64,000 nucleotides of DNA from Mariniphaga sp. (GTDB lineage Bacteria; Bacteroidota; Bacteroidia; Bacteroidales; Prolixibacteraceae), in NCBI GenBank assembly GCA_019429205.1, contig JAHYIT010000006.1:17236-81235 (forward strand). The letters run 5' to 3'. Under the pieces are notes generated by a model that saw nothing but the letters and a program-made list of their open reading frames with translations, was not told the origin of the DNA and made no database searches. The translations under genes were made by a program, and so were the position numbers. The stretch's first letter is position 1, and each line of letters starts with the position of its first letter. Positions 27,724-35,560 of the stretch are shown one piece after another.

Positions 27724-27835
27724 AGTTGGCAGTTGGCAAAGGACAGTAGGCAGAGAGCAAAGGGCAGAGAGCAGAGAGCAGAGAGCAAAGGGCAGAGAGC
27801 AAAGGGCAGAGAGCAGAGAGTTAGGAGTTAGGAGT
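27724..27835. repeat. purine-rich low-complexity array
   Basis: Imperfect tandem units built from GCAGAGAGCAAAGG and TTAGGAGTTAGGAG words between the cupin stop and the MITE-like element. Not CRISPR: no unique spacers and unit lengths vary. It abuts the left end of the element at 27836. Confidence 0.7.
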
Positions 27836-27979
27836 TATACTAAAAACGGGATAAATTTATACATTTATGTAAGTTGGCAAAGGTACAGTTGGCAAAAAGA
27901 CTTGCCAACTGTACCTTTGCTCCCGAATGCTCGGGACCAACTAAATTTATTTGGCACATTTTATCCCGTGCGAAGTATA
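27836..27979. repeat. MITE-like element, copy 2
   Basis: 144 bp with the same TATACT...AGTATA ends and 20-bp terminal inverted repeat as copy 1 (5949-6088), and the same inner flank TTTATACATTTATGTAA. The core differs and holds its own hairpins (AGGTACAGTTGGCA/TGCCAACTGTACCT-like and CCCGAATGCTCGGG). It ends 10 bp before the PAP2 stop codon. Confidence 0.8.
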
Positions 27980-27988
27980 GAAGCCAGA

Positions 27989-28822
27989 TTAAAATTTATA
28001 AACCAGTGATATTCCTTTTTGGTTTCCCAACTGAAAAGGAAAAATATCGAACCGTTTCAGGTGTTTGTTGTCCCATTTGTATTGGTGGGCGAGGTAAACC
28101 AGTTCGGTTGAAAAAATCCCGATTCCGGCTCCTACCAGCACATCGGAAATCCAGTGGGCGCTTTTTGCCACCCGCATGTAACCAACTGTTGCAGCAGCAG
28201 AATAGGCGCCAACAGAATACCACGGGCTCAATTCACCGAATTCCTTGTGCATAAAATGGGCAAACATAAATGCTTTGGACGTGTGGCCCGACGGGAAAGA
28301 ACGCACTCCTCCATTGGGTCGTGGCTCGTTAATCCAGTATTTTAGCCGGTCGGTGATTAATCCATTCAGTAAAAAACTTTTTACCAGGATTGCCGTGCTG
28401 TTGCCAAAGTTGTTTTTTCCTTTTATTCCCAAAGCGTTCAAACCATAAACTGCAACTCCGGGAGCATATTGCAGGTAGTCATCCACCCTTCCTTGGTAAG
28501 CCAGGTTTTCCTGCATAAATTCATGTACATTATTTTTCGTATTTGTTGCAAAATGCAAGGCGGTTCCGGTTGACATCAAAAGGGTAGGGGCAATCCAGGG
28601 TTTCAGCCCACGTTGTTTATCGGGATAACGGAAATTCAGCTGATGGATGGAATCTTGATGAAAGGAATAATAATTTGAATTTGAGTGAGAAGATTGATTG
28701 TCAATTAAAAAGTTTTTCTCATTTTCTTTTTCAGTACCAGGTGGATTTGCATAAAGCGGATTAATAACACCTAAAATCAGGAATTGAAAGGCAATTGCAA
28801 TTTTTAGCACACGCAATTTCAC
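27989..28822 (-). CDS. PAP2-family phosphatase
   Basis: 277 aa. N-terminal signal or membrane helix, then a PAP2 (type 2 phosphatidic acid phosphatase) domain. Its three catalytic motifs are visible: KYWINEPRP, SFPSGHTS and RVAKSAHWISDV. Such enzymes dephosphorylate lipid phosphates, undecaprenyl pyrophosphate or lipid A. The start lies 2 bp after the stop of the upstream alpha/beta hydrolase gene, so both are translated from one mRNA. A C-terminal beta-strand-like tail (GNQKGISLVYKF) suggests an outer-membrane-linked variant common in Bacteroidota. Confidence 0.88.
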   Translation of the reverse strand: MKLRVLKIAIAFQFLILGVINPLYANPPGTEKENEKNFLIDNQSSHSNSNYYSFHQDSIHQLNFRYPDKQRGLKPWIAPTLLMSTGTALHFATNTKNNVHEFMQENLAYQGRVDDYLQYAPGVAVYGLNALGIKGKNNFGNSTAILVKSFLLNGLITDRLKYWINEPRPNGGVRSFPSGHTSKAFMFAHFMHKEFGELSPWYSVGAYSAAATVGYMRVAKSAHWISDVLVGAGIGIFSTELVYLAHQYKWDNKHLKRFDIFPFQLGNQKGISLVYKF

Positions 28823-28824
28823 GT

Positions 28825-29622
28825 TTATCCAGAAATTGTTTTTATAAATTTGATGGAACGCTGGTTAAACGCGTCAGGCTGATCGAGGTTGCATACATGA
28901 CCGCTGTTGCTTATTACCTCAAGTTTCGAGTTGAAGTGTTTTTTTACCAAATCGGTAACCATGGGCAAAAACATGTGGTCGCGGTCGCCCATCAGGTACA
29001 GCACCGGTGCCGAAGCTTCCTTTACGATGAATTCTTTCAGGTTGAAACGAATTTCGTCTGACATTTGTAACCATTTTTTAAACTCCTTATCACCCAACCG
29101 GATAGCTTCACTGATGAATAATTTTCGCGATTGCGCATGTTTCTTCGAGGGAATTAAGATCCACGCATTCAGCCGGTAAAGCCACATGTAAGGCAAAATG
29201 GAGTTGAGCAGTTTGGCCATACTCACCAGTACATTTATTTTTTTGTTGAATTGTACTATCGCACCTCCCAGAATAATGGATTCAGCCCTGCCCGGAGCAA
29301 GCTTGTCGATGGACCTTATGATAATACATCCTAACGAAATGCCTACAAAATGGGCTTTCTCAATTTCCAGGTGGTCCATCGTTTTGATCACATCCATGGC
29401 AATTTCGTCGAAACGGTACATTTCTTCTTTGGAATAATGTGCTTTTGATTTTCCATGGCCGCGCAAATCGACCAAAAGCACGTTGAAATGCTTTTTAAAA
29501 TCGCGCAGTTGCCGAAACCAAACCACATTGCTGCCGCCGGCACCGTGAACAAAAACCACCCAGGTTTTCGACGTTTTATGTCTGAATATTTTATGATATA
29601 ACATCGGGCTAAAAATATACAA
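28825..29622 (-). CDS. alpha/beta hydrolase
   Basis: 265 aa, no signal peptide. HG oxyanion loop VFVHGAGGSNVVWF, DLRGHGKSKA, nucleophile elbow VGISLGCI (Ser), an Asp in YLMGDRDHMFLP and His in SNSGHVCNLDQPD: a complete catalytic triad. Resembles small-molecule esterases or lipases of the proline-iminopeptidase/BioH kind; substrate not known. Upstream gene of a two-gene operon with PAP2, which hints at a lipid substrate. Confidence 0.85.
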   Translation of the reverse strand: MYIFSPMLYHKIFRHKTSKTWVVFVHGAGGSNVVWFRQLRDFKKHFNVLLVDLRGHGKSKAHYSKEEMYRFDEIAMDVIKTMDHLEIEKAHFVGISLGCIIIRSIDKLAPGRAESIILGGAIVQFNKKINVLVSMAKLLNSILPYMWLYRLNAWILIPSKKHAQSRKLFISEAIRLGDKEFKKWLQMSDEIRFNLKEFIVKEASAPVLYLMGDRDHMFLPMVTDLVKKHFNSKLEVISNSGHVCNLDQPDAFNQRSIKFIKTISG

Positions 29623-29655
29623 TTATATATTAACTGCAAATGGCCGGATTTGTTG

Positions 29656-29698
29656 AAAAAAACTCATCCGAATAGTTACCTATCCGGATAAGTTTTTC
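29656..29698 (-). terminator. terminator after the NIPSNAP gene
   Basis: In minus-strand RNA AAAAACTTATCCG pairs with CGGATGAGTTTTT (12 of 13), followed by U. It closes the 29713-32473 gene group. Confidence 0.75.
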
Positions 29699-29712
29699 CT
29701 GTCCTTTATGGT

Positions 29713-30504
29713 TTAAATATCAGAATATTCAGTAGGATGCAGTAACTGAATTTCTGAACGGGAAACGGTATTTTTATATTTTTCCAGTGCCTTCATGATT
29801 TCCCATTCGGGATGGGTTCTGAACGTATTCCAGTGCTCGTCGTGCGATTTCATATCAGAAAAAGTAGTCATGTACATTAAGTTGGGCATGGTGTTTCCCG
29901 AAATAACTTCGCCGTAAAAAACAGCCTGAAAATCGAGCCGGTCAAATAAATCAATTTCACCACCTTCGTTAAACATTTCCACTTTTTTGAGGTAATAATT
30001 TTCTGTTGGGCCTTCGTAACTGCGCAGTTCATAAATTCTTTCCGAGGGCGGTGTTTTATGTTTGGGAACACCAAATTCGGGCATTTCACTAAACGCTTTC
30101 AAAAGAACCGATTCAATTCGCTGGTACGGGGGATTGTCATGCAGAGCGTTGATGTACTCCGCTCCACCAGCCTGGTACTGCGTGTCTTTGGCCAGTTTTG
30201 ATTCAATTTTGTCCAGGTCATCAAGTTTTTTCAAGGGAATAAATACAATGATTTTTTTCCCGGCTTCGTCGTTACTTTCAATGGGTTTAAAAACGCCTAC
30301 CTTTTTTATGCCGGCACGGTGCAAAGCAGGAAGATACGCAGTCTTCAGGTAATTTTCAACCCTCGCTTCCTGGGCATGATCTTTCAGGTTGTAAATTTTC
30401 AGTTGGTAATAATCCCGCGCGGAAAGCTGGTATGTAAAAGAAAAGGCTACCAGAATTAAAACAAGGAATAATCCTTTTAAAAACGATTTTTTTCGTGATT
30501 TCAT
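29713..30504 (-). CDS. NIPSNAP family protein, exported
   Basis: 263 aa. Signal or anchor segment (residues 1-28), then two ferredoxin-like NIPSNAP domains: YYQLKIYNLKDHAQEARVENYLKTAYLPALHRAG and, from ~150, RIYELRSYEGPTENYYLKKVEMFNEGGEIDLFDRL with NLMYMTTFSDMKSHDEHWNTFRTHPEW. Bacterial NIPSNAP proteins are dimeric alpha/beta proteins of unclear chemistry, often coded beside ThuA and Gfo/Idh genes, as here. It follows the ThuA gene by 23 bp and is the last gene before a terminator. Confidence 0.87.
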   Translation of the reverse strand: MKSRKKSFLKGLFLVLILVAFSFTYQLSARDYYQLKIYNLKDHAQEARVENYLKTAYLPALHRAGIKKVGVFKPIESNDEAGKKIIVFIPLKKLDDLDKIESKLAKDTQYQAGGAEYINALHDNPPYQRIESVLLKAFSEMPEFGVPKHKTPPSERIYELRSYEGPTENYYLKKVEMFNEGGEIDLFDRLDFQAVFYGEVISGNTMPNLMYMTTFSDMKSHDEHWNTFRTHPEWEIMKALEKYKNTVSRSEIQLLHPTEYSDI

Positions 30505-30527
30505 GTTTAAATGATTTATTGATTTAT

Positions 30528-31343
30528 TTAATTTTTACCAGGATATACCGGGCTCACCCACTCTTCTTTGGGAAGGTATTTGCTACCGCTGGCCCAGCGA
30601 ATTCCTCTCAGAAAAAGTTCCATCAGTTCCGGCGAATCAAAATCATCGGCAACGTGCCCGGGAGAAAGGTAAAAGACCCGTCCTTTCCCGTAAGTTTTTT
30701 TCCAGGCAACGGGCATTACCGCGCCATCAATCCAGTCGTCGTATTCGCCTGTAAAACTGGTGGTTGCAAGTACTTTAACATTGGGGTCGATATGCATGTA
30801 GTATTGTTCCGATTTCAGTTGAAAATCATTGATGCCACGGGTGATGGGATCATTTTTATCGGTAATGTTAATGGTGTGTTTATGAACGTTGCCCGGGTGA
30901 GCAACCCACTGTCCGCCCACCATATACTGGTATCCTGTATTTTCGCGGAATGAATCACCCAAACCACCGTGAGCTCCGGCAATTCCGGTTCCGTTTTTCA
31001 CTGCATCGAGCAACCCTTTTTCCTGTTCTTTCGAAATTTTCCCCATGGTCCAGGCCTGAATAATTAAATCGAAGGAATCCATGAGTTTTTTGTTGGCATA
31101 AACGCCGAGCGAATCTGAAACAGTGATAATTGCGCCTTCTTTTTCAAGAAGTGGTTTCAGTTTGTACGTGACCTGCCTGGGTTCGTGACCTTCCCAACCT
31201 CCCCAAACCATCAGGATTTTTTTACCTTTTAACGAAGGCAGATCATCCGGAGGTGTTGTTGCAACAACCGGTTTCATGTTCAACACAAAAAGAGATAAAA
31301 GTACAAACAGTGCAAGTTTTCCGGAAAACGAATTTGTTCTCAT
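30528..31343 (-). CDS. ThuA domain protein, exported
   Basis: 271 aa with a signal peptide (to about residue 28). ThuA domain: KKILMVWGGWEGHEPRQVTYKLKPLLEKEGAIITVSDS, GLLDAVKNGTGIAGAHGGLGDSF, and GRVFYLSPGHVADDFDSPELMELFLRGIRWA at the C-terminus. Class-I-glutaminase-like fold without the usual catalytic Cys in this class; linked to trehalose or other sugar use. Middle gene of the GH20-like/ThuA/NIPSNAP group (gaps of 47 and 23 bp). A second ThuA-like segment occurs in the fused gene at the window's left end. Confidence 0.9.
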   Translation of the reverse strand: MRTNSFSGKLALFVLLSLFVLNMKPVVATTPPDDLPSLKGKKILMVWGGWEGHEPRQVTYKLKPLLEKEGAIITVSDSLGVYANKKLMDSFDLIIQAWTMGKISKEQEKGLLDAVKNGTGIAGAHGGLGDSFRENTGYQYMVGGQWVAHPGNVHKHTINITDKNDPITRGINDFQLKSEQYYMHIDPNVKVLATTSFTGEYDDWIDGAVMPVAWKKTYGKGRVFYLSPGHVADDFDSPELMELFLRGIRWASGSKYLPKEEWVSPVYPGKN

Positions 31344-31390
31344 TTTAATATGGTTTATTTGATTTATTCAGAAAGGTAAAAATACATTTA

Positions 31391-32473
31391 TTATTGATTC
31401 CAAATCTTACTTAAGGCCTTAAAACTTTCCGCCGAGTTGTCCATTCTGTCCTCCTTTGCTGTTCCGTTGTAACTGTCCATAAAATTTCTGGTTGAGCCCC
31501 AAACCGTTTGTAACATGCCGAGGTAACGGGGTTTCATATCCCGGGTAGCCGAATCGATAAACAGACGCATCATTTTTTCCTGTTCCACTGCATTTTCGAC
31601 ATTTCTCCACGGGCAGGTAAGTACCTGCAATCCTTTGGAGGCAAACAAAAAGGCTGTAGGATCCGGGCGTTCATAATGCCAGTCGCAAATCACCACATCT
31701 TTCGGAATCATATCGATGGCGCGGTGGGTGTTGTTGTAACTGCCTTCCCACAAACCGATTCCGGTGGTTTTTCCGTCAATCAGCCGATCGCCCCACATCC
31801 AGAGTTCGGCTCCTGATTTAGCCAGGTGGTCCCTGATTTTGGTAACCTCGCCGGCAAACAGTTCGGCCTTGTCGTGGCCATAACATCGCGGGCAATCTTC
31901 GTGGCCGATATAAAAAACTTCATCGAGCCCCGCATGAAAGGCATCGGTTTCAAACACTTCCACAATTTCGTCCACCAATGCAAAAACCACATCGTGCACT
32001 TCGGGATGCAATGGACAATAGCTTTTACAGTAAAGCCCATCGGGATTGGGCCATTCATATTCACCGGGTTCAGGCAGCTTTATATCAGGCGTTTCATCAA
32101 ATTCCGGATAAACTTCCAGCAGTTTGCCCAATGTGCTGTGCCATGACTGATGCCCCAGCAGGTTGATTTGTGGAATGAGCCGGATGTTGTTTTCGCGGCA
32201 CACCTCAACCAGTTTTTTTACATCGGCATTGGTTAACGGATTATTACCCCGAAGTTCGGGATGCGACTGGTATTCGTAGCCCCAGTCAACCCTCAGAATC
32301 AACAGATTCAGACCTGAAGGCGCCAGTTCTTTTTCGATGAAACCGGCAAACTCATCCACCTGGTTGGGCGGAGGGGCAGCAATGCAAAGTCCGCGTACCG
32401 GATAGGGAGAATTAGCCAACAGATAAAAAGTTGTAAATGAGAAAACTAAAAAGGTAGCAAGTATTCGTTTCAT
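31391..32473 (-). CDS. GH20-like glycoside hydrolase
   Basis: 360 aa with a signal peptide (to about 21). TIM-barrel sequence of the GH20 clan: RGLCIAAPPPNQVDEFAGFIEKELAPSGLNLLILRVDWGYEY, IRLIPQINLLGHQSWH, and FHAGLDEVFYIGHEDC, which corresponds to the HxGGDE catalytic Asp-Glu pair. GH20 enzymes remove beta-N-acetylhexosamine or, in newer groups, other sugars. The protein is shorter than classical hexosaminidases and lacks the N-terminal GH20b domain. Grouped with ThuA and NIPSNAP genes; substrate unknown. Confidence 0.78.
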   Translation of the reverse strand: MKRILATFLVFSFTTFYLLANSPYPVRGLCIAAPPPNQVDEFAGFIEKELAPSGLNLLILRVDWGYEYQSHPELRGNNPLTNADVKKLVEVCRENNIRLIPQINLLGHQSWHSTLGKLLEVYPEFDETPDIKLPEPGEYEWPNPDGLYCKSYCPLHPEVHDVVFALVDEIVEVFETDAFHAGLDEVFYIGHEDCPRCYGHDKAELFAGEVTKIRDHLAKSGAELWMWGDRLIDGKTTGIGLWEGSYNNTHRAIDMIPKDVVICDWHYERPDPTAFLFASKGLQVLTCPWRNVENAVEQEKMMRLFIDSATRDMKPRYLGMLQTVWGSTRNFMDSYNGTAKEDRMDNSAESFKALSKIWNQ

Positions 32474-32679
32474 AATAGTAAGATTAATTTTTTGGGAAAA
32501 TAATTATTCAACACGCCGTTATAACCTTCTCTTACAGCAAAGTTGGTTTTTCCAAGTTCGGCAAGAATGGCTTCATTGCTGTCGGCACACATAACGCTTA
32601 CGGGAACGACATGGTTTTGGGTGGTCAGGTACTCAATCATTTCCCTTGCTGAATTTTTGATTTCAGCAGCTTCCTGCAT
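32470..32679 (-). CDS. small hypothetical ORF, possible gene fragment
   Basis: 69 aa from ATG 32679 (MQEAAEIKNSAREMIEYL). The track lists a longer ORF to 32928, but that part crosses the terminator hairpin and overlaps the Gfo/Idh gene in another frame. The remaining stretch reads like coding sequence (VPVSVMCADSNEAILAELG, FAVREGYNGVLNNYFP) and overlaps the GH20-like start by 4 bp. No clear ribosome site. It may be the 3' end of a gene whose front is lost. Not recognised. Confidence 0.35.
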   Translation of the reverse strand: MQEAAEIKNSAREMIEYLTTQNHVVPVSVMCADSNEAILAELGKTNFAVREGYNGVLNNYFPKKLILLL

Positions 32680-32729
32680 CAATAACTGAACTGGCAGCCC
32701 TCCTGTAGTTTCTTTATCTTCAAATCCGT

Positions 32730-32773
32730 AAAAAATGAAAACCCTGAAGGTTCGGGAATTATTCAAGGTTTTC
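32730..32773 (-). terminator. terminator after the Gfo/Idh gene
   Basis: GAAAACCCTGAA (32737-32748) and TTCAAGGTTTTC (32762-32773) pair at 11 of 12 positions with U runs on both outer sides, 14 bp past the Gfo/Idh stop; it could work in both directions. Confidence 0.75.
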
Positions 32774-32786
32774 TTTTTTCCTTTTA

Positions 32787-34091
32787 TCAGAATTTGGTGA
32801 AATCCCATTTGCCGCGGTATGGACGTGTTAGCATCATATTTGCCCATTCGTCGCCAGTGAATTTTTCGGCTTTTGGATCCCATAAAAGTGGTCTTTGCAG
32901 TTCGTAAGCGATATTCGTAATATTGCAAACAGAAGCAGTACGGTGCCCGGTTTCCACGTCTGAAATGGGTTTTGTGCGTTTTTTCATGGCATCCACCCAG
33001 TCCTGGTAATGATTGTCGCTGAAATAAACCCTTTTGTCTGTTGGTTTTAAATCGGCTTTTGCCAGGTTTTTATCGGGAAAAGTACGCAGGAATCCTCGGC
33101 TGACTTCAATTCTTCCATCGGTTCCTATAAACTGAACGGCGTTTCCATCTTCTTTGCCGCCCCATAATTTATGGTTAACGCGAACTCCGTTTTCGTAAAC
33201 CATGGTCAACCCGTGCGTTTGTTCAGGTTTAGAAGGAGGCAAAAATCTTACCGGCCCCGAATCGTCCATTCCGAGTGCCCATTGTGCAATGTCGAACATG
33301 TGTGCGCCCCAGTCGGTAATTAAACCGCCGCCGAAATCGCGGTATCCGCGCCACCATGCCCATGGTCCGTTGGTACTTAAAGGTGCCAGGTCTTCGTGAT
33401 ATCCGCGGTAAAGCGTTGGTCCAACCCATTCGTTCCAGTCCAGTCCTTCAGGTACGGACTGCGTTGGCAAGTCGCACTGTTTCACCGGTTCGCCCACACT
33501 CACGTTAATTTCTTTAATTTCTCCAATATATCCATTGCGCACCAGTTCCACTGCATGGCGAAAATCGCGCCACGAACGCTGCATATTTCCGGTTTGGAAA
33601 ACGCGGTCGTACTTGCGGGTGGCATTTACCATGGCGCGACCTTCGGCCACGGTAAGCGATAGGGGCTTTTCGCAGTAAATGTCTTTTCCTGCTTTGGCAG
33701 CATCAACCACAATTTGGGCGTGCCAGTGGTCGGGCGTTACAATAACTACGGCATCCACATCGCTGCGCTCCAGCAATTCGCGGTAGTAGTGGTAAGGTTC
33801 CACTTTTACGTTCAGGCCTTTGTTTGTGTTGTTTTTGTTGGCTGACTGCACAAAATTGTCCAGCTTGCTTTTAAAAACATCACATGCTGCAACAGCGGCT
33901 GTTTCCTTACATTTACCAATGCCATTAAGCAGTGTGGAAACTTGTTTCCCGGTACCGATGTAACCCAGGTTAATGCGGTCATTGGCAGCTACAAATCCTT
34001 TTCCGCCCATCACATGGCGCGGAATAATGGTTACTGCTGCAGCTCCGGCGGCTGCTTTTCCAATGAAATTTCTGCGGTTCATTTTATTCAT
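32787..34091 (-). CDS. Gfo/Idh/MocA family oxidoreductase with Tat-type signal
   Basis: 434 aa. Twin-arginine start (MNRRNFIGKAAAGAAAVTIIPRHVMGGKGFVAA). Rossmann region NLGYIGTGKQVSTLLNGIG, then DHWHAQIVVDAAKAGKDIYCEKPLS with the EKP motif, RSWRDFRHAVELVRNGYIGEIKE, and the GGLITDWGAHMFDIAQWALG segment of exported Bacteroidota/Planctomycetota members. NAD(P)-dependent sugar oxidoreductase, substrate unknown. A terminator follows it, so it may be separate from the GH20-like/ThuA/NIPSNAP genes further along the same strand. Confidence 0.9.
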   Translation of the reverse strand: MNKMNRRNFIGKAAAGAAAVTIIPRHVMGGKGFVAANDRINLGYIGTGKQVSTLLNGIGKCKETAAVAACDVFKSKLDNFVQSANKNNTNKGLNVKVEPYHYYRELLERSDVDAVVIVTPDHWHAQIVVDAAKAGKDIYCEKPLSLTVAEGRAMVNATRKYDRVFQTGNMQRSWRDFRHAVELVRNGYIGEIKEINVSVGEPVKQCDLPTQSVPEGLDWNEWVGPTLYRGYHEDLAPLSTNGPWAWWRGYRDFGGGLITDWGAHMFDIAQWALGMDDSGPVRFLPPSKPEQTHGLTMVYENGVRVNHKLWGGKEDGNAVQFIGTDGRIEVSRGFLRTFPDKNLAKADLKPTDKRVYFSDNHYQDWVDAMKKRTKPISDVETGHRTASVCNITNIAYELQRPLLWDPKAEKFTGDEWANMMLTRPYRGKWDFTKF

Positions 34092-34167
34092 TATAAGAGA
34101 TTTAATTGATTTAAAAATAGATATTGAATTTTTTGTATTTCATATTTCTGATGTACAAACTTAAAAA

Positions 34168-35121
34168 TTATTCTGAATCAGGATTTCCTGCACACCTGAA
34201 TCCGGTATTAAAAAGTGAAGTTTCGTGTGAATTCATGGAACGTCCGCTTACTGAAAAGCTGTCTTCGCCGCTTTGGTCGAAAAAGAATGAACCGCCGCGA
34301 ATGACTTTTACATTCGGATCAATTCTATACGGTTCATTGTTGCCCGGGTAAGGTTTGTAAGTATCGGCGCACCACTGCCAAACGTTTCCACCCATGTCAG
34401 TTAATCCGGCTTCGTTTTCTCCAAAAGCTCCAACCGGCGAGGTAAACAGGTAACCGTCTTTTGTTTCAGAAGCATTTATTTCTCCCTGCCAGGTGTTTGC
34501 AAAATATTGCCCGTTAACAGAAATCTCGTTTCCCCAACTGAATTTTTCACCCGAATTTTTTCCACTACGCGCAGCAAATTCCCATTCCGCTTCAGTGGGT
34601 AATCTTTTGCCTGCCCATTCGGCATAAGCCACTGCATCGTTCCAGCTTACGTGGGTAACCGGGTGATTGTCTTCGGCATCGGGCCCCGACGGACCAAAAG
34701 GTTTTTTCCAGAAAGCGCCGGGCAACAATTCCCAGGTTTGTTTTTCGAGGTTAAAAACGCCTGAATCGCCAAATTTTTCCGCTTCGGTTTTGAAGCCGGT
34801 TGCCTCAACAAAAGCTTTAAACTGAACTATTGTTACCGGAGTTTTATCGATATGAAAAGGTTCTATTTTGACTTCGTGAACCGGTTTTTCATTGGGAAGC
34901 CCTGTTTCAGATCCCATGAGAAAAGTGCCGCCTTCAAAAAAGACCATTTCGCTGGTATTTTGTGAAATGTACTCTTTGGAGGATGAAGGTGTTTCAATGG
35001 TTTCAGATGGAAGAGATTCGGTTGCTTTAACCTCTTTTTTTTCGTTTCCCTCTTTTTGTGATTTACTTCCGGTGCAGGAAGCGAATATTAATAAGAGTAA
35101 TATTATAACCAGTTTGTACAT
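34168..35121 (-). CDS. formylglycine-generating-enzyme-like (SUMF1) lipoprotein
   Basis: 317 aa with a lipoprotein signal (LLLLIFASC, Cys16), then a low-complexity S/E/T linker to about residue 55 and an FGE-sulfatase domain: MVFFEGGTFLMGSETGLPNEKPVHEVKIEPFHID, PVTHVSWNDAVAYAEWAGKRLPTEAEWEFAAR, NVWQWCADTY and GFRCAGNPDSE at the end. True FGE makes formylglycine in sulfatases; many bacterial homologues have other roles. No sulfatase gene is in the window, so the activity is open. Confidence 0.87.
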   Translation of the reverse strand: MYKLVIILLLLIFASCTGSKSQKEGNEKKEVKATESLPSETIETPSSSKEYISQNTSEMVFFEGGTFLMGSETGLPNEKPVHEVKIEPFHIDKTPVTIVQFKAFVEATGFKTEAEKFGDSGVFNLEKQTWELLPGAFWKKPFGPSGPDAEDNHPVTHVSWNDAVAYAEWAGKRLPTEAEWEFAARSGKNSGEKFSWGNEISVNGQYFANTWQGEINASETKDGYLFTSPVGAFGENEAGLTDMGGNVWQWCADTYKPYPGNNEPYRIDPNVKVIRGGSFFFDQSGEDSFSVSGRSMNSHETSLFNTGFRCAGNPDSE

Positions 35122-35250
35122 GCTGAAAATTTAGAATTGTAAAAATGGGTGTTTTTATTTTTTGTTCCAAATGAAAAAGAAGGAATATGGAATGGATGCT
35201 AAAGAATTCAATTAAACGATGCTGTAGGATTAATTCACCGGATTTTTAAA

Positions 35251-35376
35251 AATACATATAATCCGGTTGCAGCAGGTTTGGTGAAAAACCGGGAGGACTG
35301 GCCCGGCATTTGGTACATCGGGTATAACAGGTACATCGGGCGTCCCGGGTGCAGCGGTCTCCGAACCGCTGATTAA
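35251..35376 (+). pseudogene. 3' remnant of a RAYT transposase gene
   Basis: From 35260 the frame reads NPVAAGLVKNREDWPGIWYI...CSGLRTAD-stop, matching the C-terminus of the intact RAYT at 35561-36388 (NPVAAGLVKNREDWSGNWCSGCSGLRTAD). Upstream of it the homology ends, with a small deletion relative to the intact copy. The REP unit at 35353-35370 supplies its last codons and is followed by degenerate REP units. Confidence 0.75.
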
Positions 35377-35490
35377 AAAAAATGCGCGGTTTGGAAACCA
35401 CGCCACCCAATATGCGCGATTCGACCGCCTGAATGACGCAGTCGGGCAAGGAATCCAATCTAACCAAAATGAGCGGTTCGGAGACCACGC
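35353..35490. repeat. REP cluster upstream of the RAYT gene
   Basis: REP unit AGCGGTCTCCGAACCGCT (35353-35370), a degenerate inverted partner (about 35384-35403), further decayed copies, and AGCGGTTCGGAGACCACGC (35472-35490) followed by CACCC. Each unit folds as AGCGGT/ACCGCT with a 6-nt loop. Paired opposite orientations resemble BIME organisation. Nothing else was seen in the gap 35122-35560 besides this cluster and the RAYT remnant. Confidence 0.75.
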
Positions 35491-35560
35491 CACCCAAAAA
35501 AATCACACTTACGTGTTTATATTTCTTTCGGAATTATTAATTTGCCCTTAAAAACAACCC

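Noticed and set aside
27724-27835. GCAGAGAGCAAAGG array as a CRISPR
   Set aside because: Units vary in length and sequence, there are no unique spacers and no cas genes.
30495-30953. 152-aa plus-strand ORF
   Set aside because: Lies opposite the ThuA gene, which has clear family motifs.
32679-32928. Upper part of the 152-aa ORF 32470-32928 as coding
   Set aside because: It crosses the terminator hairpin and overlaps the Gfo/Idh C-terminus in another frame; only the lower part may be real.
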